A stretch of 64,000 nt of DNA, taken from Microbacterium sp. Root166 (GTDB lineage Bacteria > Actinomycetota > Actinomycetes > Actinomycetales > Microbacteriaceae). The notes under the pieces are model-generated. The model saw only the letters and a program-made list of their open reading frames with translations, was not told the DNA's origin and made no database searches. Position numbers and translations under genes: made by a program. Location of the stretch: contig NZ_LMGL01000001.1 in NCBI RefSeq assembly GCF_001427145.1, positions 853,540 through 917,539 of the forward strand. Direction: 5' to 3'. Positions 16,423 to 24,766 of this stretch are shown here, piece after piece (the stretch's first letter is position 1; each line of letters begins with the position of its first letter).

Positions 16423-18393
16423 TCAGCTCAGACGACGACGCTTAGCCGCGGCGAATGCGAGCCCGCCGACGAGCAGAAGGATCGCCCCGATGAACGTCGT
16501 ACCCGCGACGTCCACTCCGGTCGCGGGGAGGCCCGAGTCGCTTCCGCCACCGGCGCCACCGCCACCACCGCCACCGGAATCCTCCGGAGCGTAGGTGTTC
16601 GTCGCCGTGACCGCCGTGACCGTGTCGGCGCCGATCGTCACCGAGCTCGGCGAGAACGCGACGCCGACGAAGTCGAAGCCCTCGGCTTCGGGTGCCGTCA
16701 CCTCACTGAAGGTCACGACCGTGCCGACCGGCAGATCCGTCGGACCGTTGACCACGCCGCCGGTGGCGGGAAGCTGGAACACCTGGCTCGCCGGCACACC
16801 ACCCACCGACCACGACGCCGTCACCTCGAACACCGTGCCGTCGGGGAAGTCCGCCGCTGTCACCCCGCTGAGTGCCTTCTGCAGCGAGAACCCGCCCGTC
16901 TCGACGGGCTCCGGCGCGTAGGTGTTCGTCGCTGTGACGGCCGTGACCGTGTCGGCTCCGATCGTCACCGACGTCGGCGAGAACGCGACGCCGACGAAAT
17001 CGAAGCCCGCGGCATCCGGCGCGGTCGCCTCAGTGAAGGTCACCACCGTGCCGACCGGCAGATCCGTCGGGCCCGCGACCATGCTGCCGTCGACGGGAAG
17101 CTCGAACACCTGGCTCGTCGGCACATCCTCGACCGACCACGACGCCGTCACCTCGAAGACCGTTCCGTCGGGGAAGTCCGCCGGCGTCACGCCCACCAGC
17201 GCCTTCTGCAGCGTGAACCCGCCCGGCTCCACCAGTGAGCAGGGGAGCAGACCGAGGAAGAGGTTCGTGTGGATCTCCTCGCCGTTCTGGAGCGCACTGA
17301 ACGAGGAAGCGATGAGCTGGCCCTCGAACTCCTTCCCGCCCTCAGCGGACGGCGGGAAGATCACGTGGGCGTCGGGCGCGTAGATCGACCCGCGCACGGG
17401 GCGATCAGGCGCGACGATGGTGACGTCTCCGGTGATGTCGCTCAGATCGAACAGGAGGTAGCTGATGCCTTCGTTGCCGGGCGCGTCCTTCCCGGCATTC
17501 GCATAGGAGGGCAGAGTGAGCACGCCGCCCACGACGTCGGCCGGCGAGACCTTGACGATCAGAGGTGCCTGCGCGGAGAAGCTGGACATCGTGAAGACGT
17601 TCGCGTCTCCCAGCCCGGCCCACAGGTCGACGAGGGCGATCTGGTTCGGACCGGATGCATTGAGCGCGACGTTCGGCGTGCCGCCGGGCACGACGTTCGG
17701 CGCGACGTAGTCGGTCTCGGAGAGGAGCGCGGCACCGGTGTCTTCGGGGAAGTACGCCCCGAAATCCGTCAGCGCGGTGTCGAAGGTCGCCTCACCGGCG
17801 CCGCCGTTCCAGAGCTGCGCCCGGGAATCGAGCTGTGGGCTCTGGTTGCCACCGGTACTCGGGTAGTACGTCGTGCCTGCGCTGTCGAAGGACGGGCCGA
17901 ACACGTAGCCCGCGGGGGTCGTCTGATCGATGATCTTGGCGCCGCCGACGGGCAGGCCGTCCTGGACCTGCACCTGGACGATCTTGGGCGTCGCCGGGTC
18001 GCTTGCGAACCGGTTCAGCAGGACGCGATTGTCGACCCCATCGATCTGCGGAAGGTCGTAGTCGGCGTTCCCGCCGATGCCGCCGTGGTAGATGGGGTAC
18101 TGCAGGTTCGCGTTGCCGCGAGGGTCCCCGAAGGTCGCCGTCCCCCCGATCGCCAGCGTCCCCTCGATCTCGGGGTTGGAGAGGATCGCGTCGCCGGTCG
18201 TGTAGATCGTGTACGCCGCCTCGGACCCGAGAGGAACGGACGCCCCCATCGGATTGGCACCCGCGGGCGTGCACTCGTTCGCGATCGCCGCGGTCGGCGC
18301 GCCGATGACGACGACACCCGCCGCCAGCACCATGGCGCCCACGGAAAGCACCGCGGCCGAGCGTGCACGGATCAAGCGTCGACGAAGCGACAT
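16423..18393 (-). CDS. LPxTG-anchored surface protein with choice-of-anchor A domain and two DUF5979-like repeats
   Basis: 656 aa. ATG 18393 follows a GGGGAGGG ribosome site. A signal peptide (ending near APTAAIANE) leads to a choice-of-anchor A domain (AYTIYTTGDAILSNPEIEG onward) of about 350 residues. Two tandem 109-residue repeats (GGFTLQKALVG and GGFSLQKALSG copies) follow, then a Gly/Ser linker, LPATG near residue 624, a hydrophobic helix and the tail KRRRLS. A sortase should link it to peptidoglycan; none is in the window. Such proteins are adhesins or surface stalks. Confidence 0.9.
   Translation of the reverse strand: MSLRRRLIRARSAAVLSVGAMVLAAGVVVIGAPTAAIANECTPAGANPMGASVPLGSEAAYTIYTTGDAILSNPEIEGTLAIGGTATFGDPRGNANLQYPIYHGGIGGNADYDLPQIDGVDNRVLLNRFASDPATPKIVQVQVQDGLPVGGAKIIDQTTPAGYVFGPSFDSAGTTYYPSTGGNQSPQLDSRAQLWNGGAGEATFDTALTDFGAYFPEDTGAALLSETDYVAPNVVPGGTPNVALNASGPNQIALVDLWAGLGDANVFTMSSFSAQAPLIVKVSPADVVGGVLTLPSYANAGKDAPGNEGISYLLFDLSDITGDVTIVAPDRPVRGSIYAPDAHVIFPPSAEGGKEFEGQLIASSFSALQNGEEIHTNLFLGLLPCSLVEPGGFTLQKALVGVTPADFPDGTVFEVTASWSVEDVPTSQVFELPVDGSMVAGPTDLPVGTVVTFTEATAPDAAGFDFVGVAFSPTSVTIGADTVTAVTATNTYAPEPVETGGFSLQKALSGVTAADFPDGTVFEVTASWSVGGVPASQVFQLPATGGVVNGPTDLPVGTVVTFSEVTAPEAEGFDFVGVAFSPSSVTIGADTVTAVTATNTYAPEDSGGGGGGGAGGGSDSGLPATGVDVAGTTFIGAILLLVGGLAFAAAKRRRLS
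16591..17244 (-). repeat. Tandem 327-bp coding duplication (109-aa repeats)
   Basis: Two direct copies with a period of 327 bases: GTAGGTGTTCGTCG recurs at 16591 and 16918 and similarity continues through each unit. Copies differ mainly at third positions and in a few residues (for example VEDVPTSQVFELP against VGGVPASQVFQLP), so the duplication is not very recent. They encode the stalk repeats of the LPxTG protein. Confidence 0.9.
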
Positions 18394-18455
18394 GTCCCTC
18401 CCCAGGGTCAGCGCTCCGGGCGAGATCATCGTCTGCAGATGCGGAGCGCTCTTCG

Positions 18456-18502
18456 AACCTAACCGGGCACGACGGAATTCGCTAGTTGGCCTAACAACCT
18501 AA
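18456..18502 (-). promoter_or_regulatory. Two TTAGGTT half-sites upstream of the LPxTG protein
   Basis: On the minus strand TTAGGTT occurs at 18502-18496 and again at 18462-18456, the second overlapping a possible -10 TAGGTT. TTAGGTT is the half-site of DtxR/IdeR iron boxes, but here copies are direct and 40 bp apart, so iron control is only a possibility. Confidence 0.3.
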
Positions 18503-18508
18503 GGCGCT

Positions 18509-19144
18509 TCAGACGCCGCGGTCTTCGGCTCCCATGTCTCCGGTCGCCGGAACGCCGGGCAGCGGGCCGTAGCGCAGCAGGATCGCGCCCTTCTGCGACA
18601 CCACGGGCGGTGCGAGCAGCTCCAGGTTCGCCGGTGCGGCCCCGTCGGGGAACACCTTCTTCCCCTGGCCGAGCACGATGGGGTAGACCCACAGCACGAG
18701 CTCGTCATAGAGCTGCTCGGCGAGCAGGGTCTGCGCGAGATCGACGCTGCCGATGATGTGGATGTTCTCGTGCCGGGCGCGCAGCGCGTCCATCTCCGTG
18801 CGCAGGTCGGGGCCGAGCTGCGTCGTGCCCGCCCACTCGAGGTTCAGCGTGCCGCGCGAGGCGACGTACTTCGGCACGCGGTTGAACACCTCGGCGATGG
18901 CGTTATCGGGACCGGTGTGATGCGGCCAGTACGAGGCGAAGATGTCGTACGTGCGGCGGCCGAGCACCAGCGCATCGAGGTCGGCGATCCCGGCGCCGAC
19001 GGTCTCGCCGACGAGATCGTCCATGAGCGGCGCCTGCCAGCCGCCGAAGGGGAACCCACCGCTCGGGTCCTCCTCCGGCCCACCCGGCGCCTGCGCGACG
19101 AGGTCGAGGGTCGTGAACAGATCGATCTGGATGAGGCCGGGCAT
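18509..19144 (-). CDS. RibD-C/dihydrofolate-reductase-like domain protein
   Basis: 211 aa. IQIDLFTTLDLVAQ at the N-terminus, LVLGRRTYDIFASYWP in the middle and DELVLWVYPIVLGQGKKVF near the C-terminus are typical of stand-alone RibD C-terminal (DHFR-fold, NADPH-dependent) proteins, usually of unknown substrate. ATG 19144 has AAAGGA at 5 nt. It is last of an operon with the HxlR regulator (10 nt gap) and the VOC protein. Confidence 0.85.
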   Translation of the reverse strand: MPGLIQIDLFTTLDLVAQAPGGPEEDPSGGFPFGGWQAPLMDDLVGETVGAGIADLDALVLGRRTYDIFASYWPHHTGPDNAIAEVFNRVPKYVASRGTLNLEWAGTTQLGPDLRTEMDALRARHENIHIIGSVDLAQTLLAEQLYDELVLWVYPIVLGQGKKVFPDGAAPANLELLAPPVVSQKGAILLRYGPLPGVPATGDMGAEDRGV

Positions 19145-19154
19145 GGTATTCCTT

Positions 19155-19859
19155 TCAGGCGGCGAGCGCCGAATCGCCCGCGGGGTCGATGTGGAAGGTC
19201 GCTGCGAAGCGCTCGAGCAGCATCGCGTCACCCGAGACGACGGCGAGCACGTCCTGGTCGATGGCTTCTGCAGGGGTCAGTTCACCGGAGATCACCCGAC
19301 GGATGCCGGGACCCGCCGCGATGACGACGTCGGGCTCCCCCACCGGGATCTTCCCGCCGACGGGGGGCGCGGGCGGCGCGAGCTGAGCGATCCGCAGCTC
19401 CACGCCCTCGACCTGCACTCGCAGCGCGACATCCCCGACGTGCACCTCGTAGTCCGCGGGCGGCAGCGAGGCCGCGGCATCCGCTCGGAATGCCGTTCGC
19501 AGCGCCATGGTCAGCGAGTCGGGGGTCACGATGTCGTCGGGCCCGGGATCGCCCATCTGCGCGAAGCCCCACCGTCCGAGCGCCAGCACGATCGGCTCGA
19601 GCCGGCGGCCGTACGGCGTGAGCTCGTACACGAGACCGCAGTTCAGCAGCGGCACGCGGCGGACGACACCGCCCTCCTGCAGCTCCTTGAGCCGCGTGGA
19701 GAGGATGTTCGTGGGGATCCTGGGCAGTCCCTGCTTGAGGTCGGTGTAGCGGCGCGGCCCGACGAGCAGATCGCGGACGATGAGCATCGCCCACCGTTCG
19801 CCGATCAGCTCGACGGCGGTCGTGACGCCGCAGTACTGCCCGTAGCTGCGCGAGGCCAT
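19155..19859 (-). CDS. HxlR-family winged-helix regulator with C-terminal SCP2-like domain
   Basis: 234 aa. The N-terminal HxlR domain starts with the usual Cys (YGQYCGVTTAVELIGERWAM) and contains RRYTDLKQGLPRIPTNILS as DNA-reading helix. HxlR proteins respond to aldehydes or redox-active compounds, often through that Cys. Residues after about 120 form a sterol-carrier-like fold. It starts one base from the VOC stop and lies between VOC and DHFR genes, so it probably autoregulates the operon at the dyad 20326-20342. Confidence 0.88.
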   Translation of the reverse strand: MASRSYGQYCGVTTAVELIGERWAMLIVRDLLVGPRRYTDLKQGLPRIPTNILSTRLKELQEGGVVRRVPLLNCGLVYELTPYGRRLEPIVLALGRWGFAQMGDPGPDDIVTPDSLTMALRTAFRADAAASLPPADYEVHVGDVALRVQVEGVELRIAQLAPPAPPVGGKIPVGEPDVVIAAGPGIRRVISGELTPAEAIDQDVLAVVSGDAMLLERFAATFHIDPAGDSALAA

Positions 19860-20297
19860 CTAGGCCTTGGCCTGCTCCGCCAGGTAGACGTCCGGCCCCT
19901 GCTCGGCCGCCTGCGGCTCCATGAAGACGAACTCGATGCCGTTGCCGTCCGGGTCCTCGAGGTCGCGGCTGTACATGAAGCCGTAGTCCTTGGCCTCGCC
20001 GGGCTCGGTGCCGCCGTTGGCGACGCCGGCCTCGACGATCGTGTCGACGGCCTCGCGGGAGTCGCGGCTGATCGCGATGAGCACCTGGGCGTGCGTGCGC
20101 GGGTCGACGATCGGCTTGTCGGTGAACGTGGCGAAGTACTCCTTGGTGAGCACCATGAACTGGATGTTGTCGCCCCAGACGACGCACGCGGCGTTCTCGT
20201 CCGTGAAGAGCGGGTTGATGTCGCAGCCGAGCGCCGTGTAGAACGCCTTCGACTTCTCGAGGTCTGCCGTGGGGATGTTGACGAAGATGTGGGTCAT
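19860..20297 (-). CDS. VOC-superfamily (glyoxalase-like) protein
   Basis: 145 aa, one pair of beta-alpha-beta-beta-beta modules as in small glyoxalase/bleomycin-resistance proteins (FVNIPTADLEKSKAFYTALG at the start, DPDGNGIEFVFME near the end). It has no assigned substrate. First gene of the VOC-HxlR-DHFR operon. ATG 20297 lies 7 nt from AAGTAT with TTGACA 18 nt further up, so a leaderless transcript is predicted. Confidence 0.85.
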   Translation of the reverse strand: MTHIFVNIPTADLEKSKAFYTALGCDINPLFTDENAACVVWGDNIQFMVLTKEYFATFTDKPIVDPRTHAQVLIAISRDSREAVDTIVEAGVANGGTEPGEAKDYGFMYSRDLEDPDGNGIEFVFMEPQAAEQGPDVYLAEQAKA

Positions 20298-20304
20298 GGG
20301 AGTG

Positions 20305-20342
20305 ATACTTGCAAAAAACAACCTCGCTTGTCAATAGCAAGC
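20305..20342 (-). promoter_or_regulatory. Promoter and HxlR-type dyad of the VOC-HxlR-DHFR operon
   Basis: Minus strand: TTGACA (20334-20329), 18-nt spacer, AAGTAT (20310-20305), then 7 nt to ATG 20297. The dyad GCTTG-N7-CAAGC (20326-20342) covers the -35, suited to repression by the HxlR protein of the operon. Confidence 0.65.
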
Positions 20343-20347
20343 AGGAT

Positions 20348-20920
20348 CTAGGTCGTCAGCGCGATGAGGTCGCGGAAAGCCTGCAGGAACTCGGTGAGGA
20401 ACTCTCGAGTCGAGGCGTTCGTCACCGTCCCGTCGTCGGCGATGAGTCCGTCCTCGTAGTGGAGGTAGGCCTCAGGGTCGCCGAGGACCAGCGCCCCCTG
20501 CGAGATCAGGATCGCCTTCAGGTGGTTCTGCGCGACGGCGGTCGAGATGTCGCCCTCGCTGGTGCCGGTCACCGCGGTCGGGCGCCCCGGGAACGAGCTC
20601 TCGCCGTCGGGCCGCGACGCCCAGTCGATGGCGTTCTTGAGCACGCCCGGGATGGAGCGGTTGTACTCCGGCGTCACGAAGAGGAGGCCGTCGGCCTCGT
20701 CGATCGCGCGCTTGAACGCCCGGCCCACCTGCGGGTAGTCCTGCGGCGACTGCATCTCGGCTCCGAAGAACGGCAGGTCGCCGATCTCGACGTCGTTCAG
20801 CCGCAGTCCGGCGTCGTGGGCGAGGCCGGTGAGCGCGTTGGCGAGTCGGCGGTTGAGCGACGGCTGTGAGACGCTGCCGACGATGAGGGCGACGGTGTAC
20901 GGATCTTGGGTCGTGGTCAT
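20348..20920 (-). CDS. NAD(P)H-dependent FMN reductase (flavodoxin-fold), paralogue 1
   Basis: 190 aa. Flavodoxin-fold motifs are IVGSVSQPSLNRRLA (phosphate loop) and TPEYNRSIPGVLKNAIDWASRP (FMN site), as in azoreductase/quinone- and chromate-reducing NAD(P)H:FMN oxidoreductases. ATG 20920 has CAGGAG at 5-6 nt. It is divergent from the histidine kinase and has a close paralogue 2.2 kb away divergent from the ABC exporter. Confidence 0.9.
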   Translation of the reverse strand: MTTTQDPYTVALIVGSVSQPSLNRRLANALTGLAHDAGLRLNDVEIGDLPFFGAEMQSPQDYPQVGRAFKRAIDEADGLLFVTPEYNRSIPGVLKNAIDWASRPDGESSFPGRPTAVTGTSEGDISTAVAQNHLKAILISQGALVLGDPEAYLHYEDGLIADDGTVTNASTREFLTEFLQAFRDLIALTT

Positions 20921-21005
20921 GGCTGCTCCTGTCGTCGTCATCCATCCCATGCCGGTGGCCGCGATCCGGCCACCCCCTTGTGCTGAGCGCCCAGGGCGGG
21001 CAGGG

Positions 21006-21049
21006 TCCGCCTCACGGGGGATGCCGCGCCCCGCCCTCCCCCGTAGCGT
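21006..21049 (+). promoter_or_regulatory. Response-regulator-type site and promoter of the two-component operon
   Basis: TCCGCC-TCAC-GGGGGA (21006-21021), then 22 nt, then TAGCGT (21044-21049), 6 nt before ATG 21056. The same arrangement occurs at 23801-23844. Confidence 0.65.
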
Positions 21050-21055
21050 GGAGGG

Positions 21056-22318
21056 ATGTCCGACACGACCTCTGCCCGGCGACGCGAGCGCCCGTCGCCG
21101 AGCCAGCTGCGAAACGATGTCTGGCTCGCGCTGGCGCTCCTCCTCGGGGCGGTGCTGAGTGCCGCGCTCGGGTCGGTCGCCGGCTTCTACGGCGACGACA
21201 CCTCGCAGGACATGCGGTGGGTCCTGCTCTACTCGTTCGGGCTCACTGCTCCCCTGGCCGTGCGGCGTCGCCTTCCGGAACTCGTCGCTGTGGCGGTCGC
21301 GCTCGTCTTCTTCGCCGGCGTCACCTTCCGCATCCCCGAGGTCTACGTCGGCAACATCGCGCTGTTCATCGCCATCTATACGGTCGGCGCCTGGGTCGAC
21401 AGCCGCCGCCGGGCGATGTACGTCCGCATCGGGATCATCGTCGGGATGTTCGTGTGGCTCCTGGTCACGACATTCCAATCGGCCACCGCCCCGACCGACG
21501 ACGGCCTGTCCCGCGAGGGCCTCTTCTCCCCCTTCGTGGCCTTCATGCTCATCCAGTTCCTGATCAACGCCGCGTTCTTCGGCGGGGCGTACTACATGGG
21601 CGACCGCGCCTACGCGGCGGCGCTCGAGCGGGGCGCGCTCGAAGAGCGCACGCGCGAGCTCGAGAACGAGCGCGAGGTCACCGCGGCGCAGGCCGTCGCG
21701 CTGGATCGCGTCCGCATCGCGCGCGAGCTGCACGACGTCGTCGCCCATCACGTCTCGGCGATGGGCGTACAGGCAGGTGCCGCGCGGGCGGTGATGGACC
21801 GCGATCCCGAGGCCGCGCGCGGCGCGCTCGCCGGGATCGAGACATCCGCTCGCTCCGCTCTCGAGGACCTCCGGCACCTCCTCGAGACCCTGCGCACCCC
21901 CGACGGCGATCCGCCGAACGCCTCGACCGTCAGCCTCGCCGGCCTCGCCGAGCTCGCCGCCCACGCGACCGAGAACGGCCTGCCCACGACCCTGACCGTC
22001 GTCGGCGAGGAGACGCCGGTGCCGGACCTCGTCCAGGTGAACCTGTACCGCGTCGCGCAGGAGGCGCTCACGAACGCACGCCGCCACGGCGGACCGGATG
22101 CCGCGGCCGACGTCCGCCTGCGCTACGACGCCGACGCGGTCGAGCTCGAGGTCGTCAACTCCGGGCGGGTCGCCCCCGCGCTGCGACCGGGCCTCGGCCT
22201 GGTCGGGATGCGCGAGCGCGCCGCTGCGTCGGGCGGAACGCTCGAGGCGGCCCCGCGTGCGCGCGGCGGATTCCTCGTACGACTGAGCGTCCCGCTGGCC
22301 GAGCGGGTCGGCGCGTGA
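21056..22318 (+). CDS. NarL/LiaS-type sensor histidine kinase
   Basis: 420 aa. Five to six transmembrane helices in the first 190 residues form the sensor, with little extracellular loop, so an in-membrane or envelope signal is likely. A coiled-coil (ALEERTRELENEREV) leads to the HisKA_3 box with the phospho-His in RELHDVVAHHVSAMG (about residue 226), and the HATPase shows EALTNARRHG and GLGLVGMRERA. The ATG is 6 nt after TAGCGT. It is coupled by GTGA to the response regulator. Confidence 0.92.
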   Translation: MSDTTSARRRERPSPSQLRNDVWLALALLLGAVLSAALGSVAGFYGDDTSQDMRWVLLYSFGLTAPLAVRRRLPELVAVAVALVFFAGVTFRIPEVYVGNIALFIAIYTVGAWVDSRRRAMYVRIGIIVGMFVWLLVTTFQSATAPTDDGLSREGLFSPFVAFMLIQFLINAAFFGGAYYMGDRAYAAALERGALEERTRELENEREVTAAQAVALDRVRIARELHDVVAHHVSAMGVQAGAARAVMDRDPEAARGALAGIETSARSALEDLRHLLETLRTPDGDPPNASTVSLAGLAELAAHATENGLPTTLTVVGEETPVPDLVQVNLYRVAQEALTNARRHGGPDAAADVRLRYDADAVELEVVNSGRVAPALRPGLGLVGMRERAAASGGTLEAAPRARGGFLVRLSVPLAERVGA

Positions 22319-22986
22319 GCGGGATGCCGATCCGCGTGCTCCTCGCGGACGACCACGCGGTCATGCGCGCGGGGTTCCGCATGATCCTCGAGTCCGCGGA
22401 CGACATCGAGGTCGTCGGCGAGGCCGCCACGGGCGTGGAGGCGGTGGCCGCGGCATCCGCTCTGCACCCCGACGTGGTGTGCATGGACGTGCAGATGCCC
22501 GACATGGACGGGCTCGAGGCGACCCGGCGGATCGTCGCCGACCCGGCCGTGCTGTCAGCCGTCGTGATCGTGACGACCTTCGACCGCGACGACTATCTCT
22601 TCACGTCCCTGTCGGCGGGCGCGAGCGGGTTCCTGCTCAAGAACGCCGGCCCCGAGGAACTCATCAGCGCGGTGAGGGTCGCGGCCGCCGGCGATGCCCT
22701 GCTCGCGCCCGAGGTCACCCGGCGCGTGATCGCGAGGTTCACCGACGCCGAGCCGGCGTCGGGAGCCGCCCGGACGGCGACTCCCGACGGGATGCCCGAG
22801 CTCACCGAACGCGAGAACGAGGTGCTCCAGCTGGTGGCGCAGGCGATGAGCAATGCCGAGATCGCCGAGCGCCTCTACATCGGCGAGGCCACGGTGAAGA
22901 CGCACGTGTCGAACCTGCTGCAGAAGCTCGGCGCCCGCGACCGCGTCGCCGCGGTCGTCTACGCCCACCGCCACGGCATCGCGTAG
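22315..22986 (+). CDS. NarL/LuxR-type response regulator
   Basis: 223 aa. Receiver domain with acidic pair LLADDHAVMRAGFR and phospho-acceptor Asp in CMDVQMPDMDGLEAT (about residue 59); the HTH is TERENEVLQLVAQAMSNAEI with VKTHVSNLLQKLG. The GTG at 22315 overlaps the kinase stop (GTGA); an ATG three codons later is an alternative. It is likely the activator of the TCCGCC-N4-GGGGGA promoters in front of its own operon and of the ABC exporter. Confidence 0.92.
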   Translation: MSGMPIRVLLADDHAVMRAGFRMILESADDIEVVGEAATGVEAVAAASALHPDVVCMDVQMPDMDGLEATRRIVADPAVLSAVVIVTTFDRDDYLFTSLSAGASGFLLKNAGPEELISAVRVAAAGDALLAPEVTRRVIARFTDAEPASGAARTATPDGMPELTERENEVLQLVAQAMSNAEIAERLYIGEATVKTHVSNLLQKLGARDRVAAVVYAHRHGIA

Positions 22987-22988
22987 GC

Positions 22989-23097
22989 GCGTTTCGTCTC
23001 GGTCGCTGCGCTCCCTCGCTCAACGACCGAAAATGTGCCGGTCGTTGAGCGAGCGAAGGTTCACCGGTCGTTGAGCGAGCGAAGCGAGACGAAACGC
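22989..23097. repeat. REP-like cluster of three units
   Basis: Inverted unit 22989-23029, truncated direct unit 23039-23059 (breaks after GAGCGAAGG) and full direct unit 23064-23097. The outer units can pair into a long hairpin. It lies between the convergent response regulator and FMN reductase 2 genes and probably acts as a bidirectional terminator. Confidence 0.85.
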
Positions 23098-23104
23098 CCC
23101 CGAC

Positions 23105-23674
23105 TCAGGCCGCGACGGGGACCTGCGCGTAGCGGTCGACGAGCGCGCCGAAGGCCTCGAGGTACCCGACGAGGAACTCGGCGGTCTGGTCGTTGGTGAC
23201 CTCGCCGGAGTCGGTGAACAGACCCGGCGTGGTCTGCACGTAGCCCTCGGGCTGACCCAGCGTCGGAGCGTTGTAGTGGCTGAGGATCGCCTTGAGGTGC
23301 TGCTGGGCGGCGGCGGTCGCGATGCCGCCGGCAGAGGTTCCGATCACTGCGGTGGGCTTGCCGTTGAACGAGCCCTGACCCCACGGTCGCGCGGCCCAGT
23401 CCAGGGCGTTCTTCAGCACGCCGGGGATGGACCGGCTGTACTCGGGCGTGACGATGATCACGCCGTCGACGTCGTCGATGGCCTGCTTGAAGTCCCGGGC
23501 CACCTGGGGATAATCGGCGTCGAAGTCCGGGCTGTAGAAGGGGAGGTCCTTGATCGGGATCTCGACCAGGGTGGTGCCCTCGGGCGCGAGACGCTCGAGC
23601 GCCTTCGCGAGGCGGCGGTTGATCGACGTCGACGAGATGCTGCCGACGATGTAGCCGATGGTGCGATCCGACAT
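23105..23674 (-). CDS. NAD(P)H-dependent FMN reductase, paralogue 2
   Basis: 189 aa, clearly homologous along its length to the protein at 20348-20920 (IVGSISSTSINRRLA loop; TPEYSRSIPGVLKNALDWAARP). It reduces FMN, quinones, azo dyes or chromate in the family. ATG 23674 has AAGGAGC at 8 nt. It is divergent from the ABC exporter operon, mirroring paralogue 1 and the two-component genes. Confidence 0.9.
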   Translation of the reverse strand: MSDRTIGYIVGSISSTSINRRLAKALERLAPEGTTLVEIPIKDLPFYSPDFDADYPQVARDFKQAIDDVDGVIIVTPEYSRSIPGVLKNALDWAARPWGQGSFNGKPTAVIGTSAGGIATAAAQQHLKAILSHYNAPTLGQPEGYVQTTPGLFTDSGEVTNDQTAEFLVGYLEAFGALVDRYAQVPVAA

Positions 23675-23699
23675 GTGAGTTGCTCCTTGAAAACAGAAA

Positions 23700-23716
23700 G
23701 GTCCCCAGTGGGGACC
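23700..23716. promoter_or_regulatory. GGTCCCC-AGT-GGGGACC dyad upstream of FMN reductase 2
   Basis: Perfect 7-bp arms with 3-nt loop, 26 nt upstream of the reductase start. Its core TCCCC..GGGGA resembles the TCCGCC-N4-GGGGGA sites nearby. A TTCACGTGAA palindrome lies a little further up. Confidence 0.4.
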
Positions 23717-23800
23717 ACCGTGGACGTTCCATTCACGTGAACGCACCGGCAGCCGATATCTATTCCCGTGCATACGAATGCGACCGAGGATGGAAAGGAT

Positions 23801-23844
23801 TCCGCCCTGCGGGGGAGGCGCGGGCGCCCGGTCATCCCTAGCGT
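23801..23844 (+). promoter_or_regulatory. Response-regulator-type site and promoter of the ABC exporter operon
   Basis: TCCGCC-CTGC-GGGGGA (23801-23816), 22 nt, TAGCGT (23839-23844) followed by GGA. Same operator arms, spacing and -10 as the two-component promoter at 21006-21049. Confidence 0.65.
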
Positions 23845-23881
23845 GGAAGCACACGGGGGACGTGGACACAGGAGGAGCACG

Positions 23882-24766
23882 ATGCTGCAGCTGACCGGGA
23901 TCACCAAGAGCTACGGAGGGCGACGGGTGCTCGACGATGTCGCGTTCGACGTCGTGCCGGGCCGCCTCACCGGATTCGTCGGCGGCAACGGCGCCGGCAA
24001 GACCACGACGATGCGGATCGTGCTCGGCGTGCTGGGCAAGGACGCCGGCACGGTCACCCTCGACGGCGCCGAGGTCACGGCATCCGACCGACGCCGTTTC
24101 GGCTACATGCCCGAGGAGCGCGGGCTCTACCCGAAGATGAAGGTGCTCGAGCACATCGTGTATCTCGCGCGGCTGCACGGCTTCTCGAAGACGGATGCCG
24201 CGGCCCGCGCCACCGCGCTGCTCGAGCAGCTTGGACTCGGCGAGCGACTGAACGACAACGTCGAGACGCTCTCCCTCGGCAACCAGCAGCGCGCGCAGAT
24301 CGCCGCCGCTCTGGTGCACGATCCCGAGGTGCTGATCCTCGACGAGCCCTTCTCGGGCCTCGACCCGCTCGCCGTCGACGTCGTCGCCGGCGTGCTGCAG
24401 GCCCGCGCCGCGGCCGGGGCGGCCGTGCTCTTCTCCTCGCACCAGCTCGACGTGGTCGAGCGGCTGTGCGACGACCTCGTCATCATCGCGGGCGGGACGA
24501 TCCGGGCGGCCGGTGCGCGCGACGCGCTGCGCGCCAAGCACTCCACGCGGCGGTTCGAGCTCGTCTCGACCGGCGACGCCGGGTGGCTGCGCTCCGAGCC
24601 CGGTGTGGAGGTCCTCGACTTCGACGGCGGCTACGCCGTCTTCGACGCCGACACCGACGACACCGCGCAGCGCGTCCTGCGCCGGGCCGTCGACCAGGGC
24701 GACGTCGCCAGCTTCGCCCCGCAGCATCCCACCCTCGCCCAGATCTTCAAGGAGGTCATCCAGTGA
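23882..24766 (+). CDS. ABC-2 exporter ATP-binding protein
   Basis: 294 aa. Walker A GGNGAGKTT (about residues 36-44), signature LSLGNQQRAQIAAAL, Walker B LILDEPFSGLDP and a C-terminal extension (DUF4162-like) typical of drug/bacitracin/Na+ type ABC-2 exporters. The ATG at 23882 follows AGGAGG. The promoter shares its operator and -10 with the upstream two-component operon. It is coupled to its permease by GTGA. Confidence 0.92.
   Translation: MLQLTGITKSYGGRRVLDDVAFDVVPGRLTGFVGGNGAGKTTTMRIVLGVLGKDAGTVTLDGAEVTASDRRRFGYMPEERGLYPKMKVLEHIVYLARLHGFSKTDAAARATALLEQLGLGERLNDNVETLSLGNQQRAQIAAALVHDPEVLILDEPFSGLDPLAVDVVAGVLQARAAAGAAVLFSSHQLDVVERLCDDLVIIAGGTIRAAGARDALRAKHSTRRFELVSTGDAGWLRSEPGVEVLDFDGGYAVFDADTDDTAQRVLRRAVDQGDVASFAPQHPTLAQIFKEVIQ

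Noticed and set aside
16591..17244. Tandem repeat as a possible CRISPR array
   Set aside because: Units are 327 bases, in frame, and translate to two homologous protein domains; there are no short repeats with unique spacers.
22989..23097. REP-like triplet as a CRISPR
   Set aside because: Units alternate in orientation, one is truncated, gaps are 4-9 bases and the same unit occurs alone elsewhere.
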